NCBI GenBank assembly: GCA_018058445.1
Contig: JAGOZY010000062.1
Coordinates: 1-6,682, forward strand
Length of the DNA stretch: 6,682 bases
DNA from: Negativicutes bacterium
GTDB lineage: Bacteria; Bacillota; Negativicutes; JAGOZY01
Direction: 5' to 3'
Below are positions 1 to 5,103 of the stretch, piece by piece. Each line of letters opens with the position of its first letter. Within the stretch, counting starts at the first letter, position 1. Both the position numbers and the translations under genes were made by a program. The notes below the pieces were generated by a model. It was not told where the DNA came from. It ran no database searches and worked only from the letters and a program-made list of their open reading frames with translations.

Positions 1-159
1 ACCTTGACAAATCGTAGTCCCTATACTGAAATCGTAGTGACTGGTCGCTATGCACCACAAGCTTTGCTTGATATGGCTGATTTAATCACCGAAATGAAAG
101 AAATCCGGCATCCTTTCACAGAAAAACAAATTGAAGCTCGTCAAGGCATCGAGTATTGA
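1..159 (+). CDS. cobO: Cob(I)yrinic acid a,c-diamide adenosyltransferase, C-terminal fragment (5' end outside window)
   Basis: This is the last 52 codons of a gene read in frame 1 from the window edge to a TGA at 157-159. Known role of the family: ATP:corrinoid adenosyltransferases (CobO/CobA/BtuR, P-loop type) attach the adenosyl group to the cobalt of corrinoids in the cytoplasm, for B12 synthesis or salvage. The fragment contains the typical C-terminal pattern: a beta strand with IVVTGRYAPQ, then LLDMADLITEM, EIRHPF, and an ending of the form ARQGIEY, which matches the family's 'TGR..P..L...ADLVTEM..IKHPF....A..GIEY' tail. The P-loop end lies outside the window. The gene overlaps the convergent aminopeptidase gene by 19 bp (141-159), and no intrinsic terminator follows it. 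No cobalamin gene is visible next to it, so whether it belongs to a pathway operon or stands alone cannot be seen. The call rests on recognition of the tail only. Confidence 0.8.
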   Translation, partial: TLTNRSPYTEIVVTGRYAPQALLDMADLITEMKEIRHPFTEKQIEARQGIEY

Positions 160-914
160 AATCCTTTTTCAAGAGCAGTCAAAATAATCGGTCCTTCTTT
201 TGATACCATGACTGTGTGTTCATGTTGAGTTACCCAGCTTTTTTTCGGAGTCGTTAACGTCCAGCCATCTTTCCCTTCGAAGACCGCTTCGTCCCCTTCT
301 GAGATGAAAGTCTCAATGGCAAGGACAACTCCTTCTGGTAGCCGATATTTTTCTTGACGGTCCAAGTAGTTAAGAATTTCATTCGGTTCTTCGTGTAGGC
401 TTTTGCCAATTCCATGTCCGCAAAGATTTCGGATCACTGTAAATCCAGCTTTGCGAGCCTCTTGGTAAATTGCTCCGCCGATTCGATTTAACGGGGCGCC
501 TACTTTTGCTTCACGAATTCCTTTTCGTAAGGCTTCCTCGGAAGCAGCAAGCAAGTTTTGTCTCTCAAGCGAAGTTTCACCTAGAAAAATCGTTGCACCG
601 GTATCACCGCAATAGCCATCAAGAACAACCGAAACATCAATGTTTACTTTATCGCCATGCTGAAGTATCCGATCACCGGGAATTCCATGGGCAACCTCCT
701 CATTAACGCTGATGCAGGTAAAACCGGGGAATTCGTAGAAGTGTTCTGGAGCAGATAATGCCCCGATGTCTCTCATCGCAGAGCGTGCGATTTCATCAAG
801 TTCTTTCGTTGTCATGCCAATTGCCACTTTTTCCAACATAACCTGACGACCGATGGCTGCAGCTTGGCAAGCCAAGTACATTCCATTTCGGTCTTTTTCA
901 TTTTTTACGATCAC
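141..914 (-). CDS. map: Type I methionine aminopeptidase (MapB-like)
   Basis: A cytosolic metalloenzyme that removes the initiator methionine from new proteins with a small second residue. The product is 257 residues, close to Bacillus MapB, and has no N-terminal zinc finger. All five metal ligands are present (numbering from the GTG start): Asp93 (NIDV), Asp104 (GDTG), His167 (GHGIG), Glu201 (IETF) and Glu232 (HEH); the substrate-contacting His76 is in AHGIPG. An open frame continues upstream to an ATG at 1019, but the GTG at 914-912 is the better start. It follows a strong GGGAGGGA site with about 8 nt from its GGAGG core, and the protein then opens VIVKNE, like MapB's MIVTND. The upstream extension also covers the probable promoter. 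One oddity is Thr after Glu201, where the family usually has Pro. Another is a C-terminus of about nine residues beyond the usual end, created where the gene runs into cobO. It is probably a second Map copy, as in Bacillus, but the housekeeping copy is not in view. Confidence 0.95.
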   Translation of the reverse strand: MIVKNEKDRNGMYLACQAAAIGRQVMLEKVAIGMTTKELDEIARSAMRDIGALSAPEHFYEFPGFTCISVNEEVAHGIPGDRILQHGDKVNIDVSVVLDGYCGDTGATIFLGETSLERQNLLAASEEALRKGIREAKVGAPLNRIGGAIYQEARKAGFTVIRNLCGHGIGKSLHEEPNEILNYLDRQEKYRLPEGVVLAIETFISEGDEAVFEGKDGWTLTTPKKSWVTQHEHTVMVSKEGPIILTALEKGFQYSMP

Positions 915-920
915 GGAGTT

Positions 921-928
921 TCCCTCCC
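921..928 (-). promoter_or_regulatory. Ribosome binding site of map
   Basis: On the minus strand this reads GGGAGGGA, with the GGAGG core at 927-923, 8 nt before the GTG at 914. It decides the start: no comparable site precedes the upstream in-frame ATG codons at 1019 and 1010. Confidence 0.85.
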
Positions 929-933
929 ACTGA

Positions 934-965
934 TTAAAAATAAAACTACTAATTCCTATTATACT
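934..965 (+). promoter_or_regulatory. Weak candidate promoter of the LysE-family exporter gene
   Basis: The plus strand holds TTAAAA (934-939), 17 nt, then TATTAT (957-962); an alternative -10, TATACT, lies at 960-965 but lacks a -35 at proper spacing. The -10 region is shared, on the opposite strand, with the map promoter. It is the only plausible pair in the 87-bp gap, so the call is tentative. Confidence 0.4.
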
Positions 966-986
966 GCTTCTAGGATAACTTCTAAA
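958..986 (-). promoter_or_regulatory. Probable sigma-A promoter of map
   Basis: The minus strand carries TTTAGA (986-981, 4/6 match to TTGACA), 17 nt, then a perfect TATAAT (963-958). The predicted transcription start is near 951, giving a leader of about 37 nt before the GTG. The -10 box overlaps the candidate -10 of the divergent lysE-type gene on the other strand. Confidence 0.65.
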
Positions 987-991
987 GGGGG
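984..991 (+). promoter_or_regulatory. Ribosome binding site of the LysE-family gene
   Basis: AAAGGGGG lies 10 nt before the ATG at 1002. It fixes the start at 1002 rather than at the further-upstream in-frame ATG at 864, which lies inside map. Confidence 0.75.
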
Positions 992-1001
992 ACTCAAAAG
1001 A

Positions 1002-1616
1002 ATGAGCCATTATCTTCATGCTTTTATTCTAGCGTTAGGACTGATCTTGCCACTTGGGGTCCAAAATCTCTTTGTTTTTAATCAAGGGGTTACTCAACCT
1101 GCACTCTGGCGAGCATTGCCGGCAGTAATCACTGCTGCGATTTGCGATACCCTCCTGATACTGCTTGCTGTCCAAGGCCTCTCTATGGTTCTCGGTACTT
1201 GGGTACTCGGAAAGATGATTCTCCAGTTCTTAGGGGGCTGCTTTCTTCTCTACATGGGAGTTCTCACTTGGCGGCAAGGAGATCATACTGATAACGCTCA
1301 TCCGCCAGAACCATTTTCTACTCGCCGACAAATTACTTTTGCTGCGGGAGTCTCCTTACTGAATCCACACGCGATTTTGGACACAATCGGTGTAATCGGA
1401 ACGAGTGCTCTTCAATATGAAGGCTGGCAACGTATGGAATTTGCTTTGGTTTGTGTTCTCGTATCTTGGCTCTGGTTTATCTTTTTAGCCACTGCCGGTA
1501 GCTGGATCAAAAATTTAAATTGGGGCAGCTTTAATCTCTATTTCTCGCGATTTTCCGCTGTATTGATTTGGTTTTCTGCTTGTTTCATTTTCTTCCAGTT
1601 TAGTCAAAGCTTATAG
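1002..1616 (+). CDS. LysE/ArgO-family amino-acid exporter
   Basis: An integral membrane protein of 204 residues, the usual length for LysE/ArgO exporters, which pump basic amino acids such as lysine or arginine out of the cell. Six hydrophobic segments are visible, at about residues 4-24, 38-58, 66-90, 110-132, 146-168 and 182-200, with a hydrophilic loop at 91-109. Family marks are the TM1 signature PLGVQN (17-22; LysE has a similar G-x-QN), Asp49 in TM2, and NPHAILDTIGVIG (121-133), very close to the LysE/ArgO NPHxxLDT motif. This motif favours the LysE/ArgO branch over the RhtB branch. The start at 1002 is set by its ribosome site; a longer frame opens at 864 within map, but its extra residues are not LysE-like. 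The gene is monocistronic: it is divergent from map and followed about 80 bp later by a bidirectional terminator. Substrate is unproven. No LysG/ArgP regulator adjoins it; the LysR gene 0.9 kb away faces a different operon. Confidence 0.9.
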   Translation: MSHYLHAFILALGLILPLGVQNLFVFNQGVTQPALWRALPAVITAAICDTLLILLAVQGLSMVLGTWVLGKMILQFLGGCFLLYMGVLTWRQGDHTDNAHPPEPFSTRRQITFAAGVSLLNPHAILDTIGVIGTSALQYEGWQRMEFALVCVLVSWLWFIFLATAGSWIKNLNWGSFNLYFSRFSAVLIWFSACFIFFQFSQSL

Positions 1617-1694
1617 CGCATTAGCTTTTTCCCTCTGTTTAATTCTTTATTCTTAATCATTTCTCAGAGTGTTGCTTTCTCTAGTTCCCAATAA

Positions 1695-1732
1695 AAAAGA
1701 GCCTTTGAGTATCTTAACTCAAAGGCTCTTTT
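1695..1732. terminator. Bidirectional intrinsic terminator between the LysE-family gene and the zinc-ribbon gene
   Basis: A perfect 16-bp stem: left arm AAAAGAGCCTTTGAGT (1695-1710), 6-nt loop ATCTTA (1711-1716), right arm ACTCAAAGGCTCTTTT (1717-1732). The A-rich left foot, extending to 1693, gives a T-tail on the minus strand, and the TTTT foot gives one on the plus strand, so it can stop both converging genes. It ends 3 nt before the stop codon of the minus-strand gene. Confidence 0.93.
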
Positions 1733-1735
1733 AAA

Positions 1736-2368
1736 TTATTTCGCTTTAATCACCGCTAAGGGTATTTCGCCTTTTTGACCATTCATTCCGCCTTTAACCT
1801 GCAACTTCAGATTTTTCAATCCAGGTGGAACATCGAAAACGAGGTAACCAGAAGCTGTTATGCCAGGATTCACACCTTGTAGAAAAAATGGTTTCTTAGA
1901 ATCATTTGACATTAACAAAGCAGTCTCGCCTTGCACCGAATGAGAAAATTCACGTTTTTGTTCATCAATAATTTTGAAAGAATTAGAGTCTACTGTTATA
2001 ACGTCTTTTTGAAAGTTATGGATAGCAAGAGCTACTATGATAAATTCACCTTGGGCCTGTTCACTAATGTAAGCATTACCAATTGTTTTCGTTTTATCTA
2101 GTCCAATAATTGCAATACCGACATCACTTTTTTTAATTCCTTGTACCGCTCCTAGACCTTCAACTTTCAGCGTAAATATCGGTTCTTCTTTAGGTTTTGA
2201 TTCACCACTAAATATACCGACAACGATGAATAATCCTATTAGTCCAGCAACTCCCAATAATAATTTTTTCATGAGTCCCATTTTTAATTTTTGACCACAG
2301 TGAGGACATACTTTAGCGTCTGATGAAACCTCTTTTTGGCAAGTTTTACAATTAACTATTTTAGCCAT
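1736..2368 (-). CDS. Zinc-ribbon and DUF4352 domain membrane-anchored protein
   Basis: A 210-residue protein of unknown function with three parts. The N-terminus is a zinc ribbon with two CxxC knuckles (Cys7, Cys10, Cys21, Cys24; the second is CPHCG). A membrane segment follows at about residues 35-53, preceded by basic residues (KMGLMKK), which predicts the zinc ribbon in the cytoplasm and the rest outside. Residues about 65-208 look like DUF4352, an immunoglobulin-like fold seen in many Bacillota surface proteins: alternating strands such as EFIIVALAIHN and SGYLVFDVP, with NPG before the last conserved strand. An internal ATG at residue 33 would give a signal-anchor form without the zinc ribbon, but the ribosome site supports the first ATG. 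The gene is isolated by terminators on both sides and has its own promoter. Four 60-base lines counted by hand give 82/240 G+C (34%), lower than the neighbours. Ligand and role cannot be read from the sequence. Confidence 0.85.
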   Translation of the reverse strand: MAKIVNCKTCQKEVSSDAKVCPHCGQKLKMGLMKKLLLGVAGLIGLFIVVGIFSGESKPKEEPIFTLKVEGLGAVQGIKKSDVGIAIIGLDKTKTIGNAYISEQAQGEFIIVALAIHNFQKDVITVDSNSFKIIDEQKREFSHSVQGETALLMSNDSKKPFFLQGVNPGITASGYLVFDVPPGLKNLKLQVKGGMNGQKGEIPLAVIKAK

Positions 2369-2380
2369 TTTAATTTAAAT

Positions 2381-2386
2381 CCTCCT
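2381..2386 (-). promoter_or_regulatory. Ribosome binding site of the zinc-ribbon gene, long spacer
   Basis: A perfect AGGAGG on the minus strand, separated from the ATG (2368) by 12 nt of pure A/T. This is longer than the usual 6-9 nt and may lower the initiation rate. No closer in-frame start codon exists, so the ATG at 2368 stands. Confidence 0.75.
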
Positions 2387-2417
2387 AAAAAAACAATTTC
2401 CAACAAGATATATCCTT

Positions 2418-2446
2418 ATCTTACATTTTCGAAAATTTTTCGTCAA
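2418..2446 (-). promoter_or_regulatory. Probable sigma-A promoter of the zinc-ribbon gene, with a palindrome in the spacer
   Basis: The minus strand has TTGACG (2446-2441, 5/6), exactly 17 nt, then TAAGAT (2423-2418, 4/6). The spacer contains the perfect 12-bp palindrome ATTTTCGAAAAT (2425-2436), a possible operator. The predicted transcription start is near 2411, giving a leader of about 43 nt. Confidence 0.7.
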
Positions 2447-2500
2447 CTCTAGCAAATAAAATCTCTCGCAACAAAAATAATTATTTCCCAAATAGTGCAC

Positions 2501-2543
2501 AAAAAAAGAGCCCTTTTCCAATTATCTAATCGAAAAAGAGGCT
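2501..2543 (-). terminator. Intrinsic terminator of the LysR-type regulator gene
   Basis: Read on the minus strand: AGCCTCTTTTTC (2543-2532), a 12-nt loop, then GGAAAAGGGCT (2519-2509), followed by TTTTTTT (2507-2501). The stem is 11 pairs including one T.G wobble and one bulged T. The T-tail is on the minus strand only, so it ends the regulator transcript 20 bp past the stop codon and shields the zinc-ribbon gene promoter. Confidence 0.8.
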
Positions 2544-2561
2544 TTTAGTTTAACAATTGTG

Positions 2562-3437
2562 TTATCGTACGGAATATTCTTGAAGGACGTAGTTAATAAA
2601 TAGTTGAGTCACTGGGTCTTTTCGTTTTTGGTTTTCATAAAGCATAGTTGTTTTCCAGGTTAGTCCTTCGCCAGTTTTCCAAAAAGCTGGTTTAAAGGCT
2701 AAGGAACGATGATTGACTAAATGGGCCTTTGGCATCATCGACCAGCCCAGTCCATGAGAGATCATCTCCAAACAGGCTTCGATGGAGTCTACTTTAATAA
2801 TTTGGGTGGGAGCTTCGGAATACTGTTCTTCCCACCAAGCATACTGGACATTTAAAGATCCTGTGATTGTTGATGCCTTATATTGAATCCAAGGTGTTTG
2901 TGGCAATTTTTCCAGATCAGATCCTTGGGCTGAGACAATACACCAAGGTTCTTCTGAAAGAGTATGTTTGCCTTCTCCCCACTGCGGATCACCTCGCAAA
3001 ATAACGACATCCAGTTGATCTTCAGCCAGCAGAAGCGGAAGTTGCAATGTACTCGAACCTGTCAAAAGTTCGACATGAATGTGAGGAAATTGATTTTGAA
3101 ATCGTTTTAATAAAGAAGCCATCTTAAATTTGGCGACTACAGATGATATTCCAAGTCGGATCGAGCCTTGAACGACTGATTCCATCTGACGAACGTGTTG
3201 TTTTACTTCTTCAAGCTGTCGAAGAGTCTCTTTCGCATGCTCAAGCAAATATTCCCCTTGAGGGGTAAATGATACGCCATTGGAGTGGCGTATCAAAATC
3301 GTCGCATGAAATTCCTGCTCTAATTTTTTAAGTCTGAATGTTAAAGCAGGTTGAGAAATAAAGAGTTTTTTCGCAGCCCGGGTCAAATTTTTCTCTTCTT
3401 GAATCGTCTGCAGAATCAGCCAATCTTTATAGTCCAT
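2562..3437 (-). CDS. LysR-type transcriptional regulator
   Basis: A 291-residue DNA-binding regulator of normal LysR length. The winged helix-turn-helix is at about residues 4-60: the recognition region is LTRAAKKLFISQPALTFRLK (18-37), and the wing ends in the conserved FTPQGE (57-62). A long linker helix follows (about 63-90), then a periplasmic-binding-protein-like effector domain starting at GSIRLGIS (91-98) and including LAEDQLDVVILRGD and HGLGWSMMP. The ATG at 3437 has an AGGGGGAG site 5 nt upstream (3450-3443). The gene is divergent from the carrier/hydrolase operon across 219 bp, the standard arrangement for a LysR protein controlling its neighbour. I therefore infer that it activates that operon in response to the transported compound or its product and represses itself. 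Tryptophans are unusually frequent in the effector domain (seven between about residues 152 and 262). The coding sequence also contains two adjacent hairpins at 3254-3295. Effector is unknown. Confidence 0.93.
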   Translation of the reverse strand: MDYKDWLILQTIQEEKNLTRAAKKLFISQPALTFRLKKLEQEFHATILIRHSNGVSFTPQGEYLLEHAKETLRQLEEVKQHVRQMESVVQGSIRLGISSVVAKFKMASLLKRFQNQFPHIHVELLTGSSTLQLPLLLAEDQLDVVILRGDPQWGEGKHTLSEEPWCIVSAQGSDLEKLPQTPWIQYKASTITGSLNVQYAWWEEQYSEAPTQIIKVDSIEACLEMISHGLGWSMMPKAHLVNHRSLAFKPAFWKTGEGLTWKTTMLYENQKRKDPVTQLFINYVLQEYSVR

Positions 3438-3454
3438 AACTGCTCCCCCTAGTC

Positions 3455-3469
3455 ATAAATAAAATTTAT
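3455..3469. promoter_or_regulatory. Candidate LysR-type operator over the regulator's own -10
   Basis: ATAAAT-AAA-ATTTAT is an inverted repeat with 6-bp arms; the inner T3456 and A3468 have the T-N11-A spacing of LysR boxes. It overlaps TATAAA on the minus strand (3470-3465), the only -10-like hexamer close upstream of the regulator gene, and no convincing -35 is present at 15-19 bp. The position suits autorepression. It is AT-rich, so chance is a real alternative. Confidence 0.4.
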
Positions 3470-3548
3470 ACCCCTCATATAAAAAACAAGTATTTCCAAT
3501 GTTCTGATTATTTAATTACACTGATTCTAGAGGATTTTAGCTAAATGA

Positions 3549-3567
3549 ATTCTCTCGTTAAGAGAAT
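3549..3567. promoter_or_regulatory. Candidate operator dyad upstream of the carrier/hydrolase operon
   Basis: ATTCTCT-CGTTA-AGAGAAT has perfect 7-bp arms around a 5-nt centre, centred at 3558, 99 bp before the carrier start codon and 121 bp before the regulator start codon. The interrupted-dyad form and the distance from the operon suit a LysR recognition site. A T-N11-A spacing (T3553/A3565) is present but off-centre. There is no T-run after it, so it is not a terminator. Confidence 0.5.
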
Positions 3568-3568
3568 C

Positions 3569-3630
3569 CTAACTAAATTCACGGAATTTGTAAAGAAACT
3601 CTAACTCAAATCTTAACTCGAAGGTATTTT
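3569..3630 (+). promoter_or_regulatory. Probable operon promoter region with repeated TAACT elements
   Basis: CTAACT occurs at 3569-3574 and 3601-3606, and TTAACT at 3613-3618; the last two start 12-bp near-repeats, CTAACTCAAATC and TTAACTCGAAGG. The best -10 candidate is TATTTT (3625-3630, 4/6), with no good -35 at the right spacing. A poor -35 is what an activator-dependent promoter would show. The carrier's ribosome site (AAAGGGTGAG, 3641-3650) follows. Confidence 0.35.
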
Positions 3631-3656
3631 TTAGCAAAAGAAAGGGTGAGCTTTTA

Positions 3657-5075
3657 ATGAGTCAAATTATCGGCTATTTTATTGCAATTATTGTACTTGG
3701 TCTGGTAGGCTACGGAATTCTAAATCGGTACAAATCTCAGTCTGTGCTTCTCTTAGGTGGGATGGTGCTGATGGCATTTAGTATCATTTTAGGTACAACG
3801 AAAGGATTTGTTTCAGCAAAGACTTCGAGCGGTTTTATTTGGTTTGATATTTTTGTTTACATCAAACAGATTCTCTCAAGCCGAGCTGCTGATTTAGGGC
3901 TTTTAATCATGGTCGTGACGGGCTTTGCCCGTTATATGGATAAAATCGGTGCGAGTCGTGTTCTTGTACATTTTGCGATTAAGCCCTTATTTATGTTTCA
4001 AAAATTTCCTTATCTGATTTTATCGTTTGGCTTTATCATCGGTCAATTAATGCATATGGTTATTCCTAGTGCATCTGGCCTCGGAGTACTTTTGATGGTT
4101 ACCATGTATCCAATCTTAATTCGCTTTGGGCTCAGTAAGACAACAGCGACTGCGATGATCGCCACCAACTCTTGTCTGGATCTCGGACCAGCTTCCGGCA
4201 ATACGGTACTTGCTGCGAAGAATGCGGGACTTCCGGTGATGGAGTATTTTGTCACTTACCAGTTCCCTGTCGCCATTGCAGTTACCTTTGGAGTTGCCAT
4301 CGCCCACTATTTTGTTGCTCGCTATTTTGAGAAAAAATTGGATGGAGGACTTTCTAACGGTGAACCTCGGGAAATCGAAGAAGTTGTCGAAACCGAAGCT
4401 CTTCCACCACTTTGGTATGTAATACTGCCAATTTTACCACTTTTCTTGATCGTGACCTTTGGCTATAAAGACGTTGCTGACTATCTCGCCAAATTTATCG
4501 GTTTTCAAATTCACATTGATATCATCGAATGTATGTTTATCGCTATGTTCTTTGCGATGATTGCCGAATACGTTCGAAGCCACAATTTAAAAACTACTCT
4601 GGCGTCCATTCAAATTTTCTTTGACGGAATGGCGAAACAATTTGCTGTCGTAGTCACTTTGATTGTGGCTGGTGAAACTTTTGCAAAAGGACTTACAACG
4701 ATTGGTGCAGTTGATGGACTGATTAATGCAGCGCAAAGTGCTGGGCTTTCAAAAACACCAATGATTCTTATGATGAGTTTAATTATTATGGGCTGTACCC
4801 TCGTGATGGGCTCTGGAAATGCGCCTTTCTTCTCCTTTGCCGCGTTAGCTCCTGAAATTTCTCGAAAAATGGGCTTTGAAGCTGTCAATATTTTACTTCC
4901 GATGCAGCTTACTGCTAGTGTCACTCGTTCGGTTTCACCGATTACCGCAGTGGTTGTAGCGGTTTGTGGAATTTCAAATGTTTCTCCTTTTGAAGTGGTG
5001 AAACGAACTGCGATACCGATGGGAGTTGGATTTATTATGGTTCAGCTAATTACAATTTTAAAATTTGGATTTTAA
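3657..5075 (+). CDS. dcuC: DcuC-family anaerobic C4-dicarboxylate carrier
   Basis: A polytopic inner-membrane carrier of 472 residues; E. coli DcuC has 461. The family moves succinate, fumarate and related dicarboxylates, classically as exchange or efflux under anaerobiosis. Many hydrophobic segments run the whole length, with one main hydrophilic loop at about 222-250 rich in Glu and Lys. Strong family blocks: RAADLGLLIMVVTGFARYM (76-94), the re-entrant-like IPSASGLG (136-143) and LGPASGN (176-182), GMAKQFA near 324, GLTTIG (345-350), GSGNAPF (385-391), and SPFEVVKR (443-450), which is identical in my memory of E. coli DcuC. The ATG at 3657 follows AAAGGGTGAG. The hydrolase gene begins 28 bp downstream without a terminator, so the two are almost certainly co-transcribed. 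Pairing with an amidohydrolase suggests that this member imports an amide-linked acidic substrate rather than exporting succinate. That is inference; plain dicarboxylate transport remains possible. Confidence 0.92.
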   Translation: MSQIIGYFIAIIVLGLVGYGILNRYKSQSVLLLGGMVLMAFSIILGTTKGFVSAKTSSGFIWFDIFVYIKQILSSRAADLGLLIMVVTGFARYMDKIGASRVLVHFAIKPLFMFQKFPYLILSFGFIIGQLMHMVIPSASGLGVLLMVTMYPILIRFGLSKTTATAMIATNSCLDLGPASGNTVLAAKNAGLPVMEYFVTYQFPVAIAVTFGVAIAHYFVARYFEKKLDGGLSNGEPREIEEVVETEALPPLWYVILPILPLFLIVTFGYKDVADYLAKFIGFQIHIDIIECMFIAMFFAMIAEYVRSHNLKTTLASIQIFFDGMAKQFAVVVTLIVAGETFAKGLTTIGAVDGLINAAQSAGLSKTPMILMMSLIIMGCTLVMGSGNAPFFSFAALAPEISRKMGFEAVNILLPMQLTASVTRSVSPITAVVVAVCGISNVSPFEVVKRTAIPMGVGFIMVQLITILKFGF

Positions 5076-5090
5076 ACAGAAGATCCGTTA

Positions 5091-5097
5091 AGGGAGG
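5091..5097 (+). promoter_or_regulatory. Ribosome binding site of the M20 hydrolase gene, inside a palindrome
   Basis: AGGGAGG lies 6 nt before the ATG at 5104 and fixes that start. Its GGAGG is immediately followed by its own complement, giving the 10-bp palindrome GGAGGCCTCC (5093-5102). A folded mRNA could only form about three pairs there, so strong occlusion is unlikely. Confidence 0.85.
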
Positions 5098-5103
5098 CCT
5101 CCA

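Noticed and set aside
156..175. Possible terminator TTGAAA...TTTCAA after cobO
   Set aside because: The stem is about six A/T-rich pairs with no G/C core and no following T-run, too weak to call.
277..290. Small hairpin CGAAG-ACCG-CTTCG in map
   Set aside because: Five base pairs inside a coding sequence without any tail or conserved context; expected by chance.
864..1001. Upstream in-frame extension of the LysE-family gene from an ATG at 864
   Set aside because: The extra 46 residues lie antisense to map, are not LysE-like, and a good ribosome site precedes the ATG at 1002.
915..1019. N-terminal extension of map to an ATG at 1019
   Set aside because: It would cover the TATAAT promoter and the strong GGGAGGGA site; family alignment starts at the GTG (914).
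1617..1694. Small gene or RNA between the LysE-family gene and its terminator
   Set aside because: This pyrimidine-rich stretch has no start with a ribosome site and no stable fold that I can see; it is read as a 3' untranslated region.
3438..3656. Riboswitch or other structured leader before the carrier gene
   Set aside because: I see only a short dyad and direct repeats, no multi-stem architecture, and no terminator or antiterminator before the ATG.
3918..3932. Small hairpin ACGGGC-TTT-GCCCGT in the carrier gene
   Set aside because: It is only 6 bp with a coding explanation (Thr-Gly-Phe-Ala-Arg codons) and no T-run; chance is likely.
4043..4924. Open frames on the minus strand inside the DcuC-type gene (4043-4255, 4116-4307, 4610-4924)
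   Set aside because: They have no ribosome sites and no family resemblance, and the plus strand carries a clear, full-length carrier gene; they are shadows.
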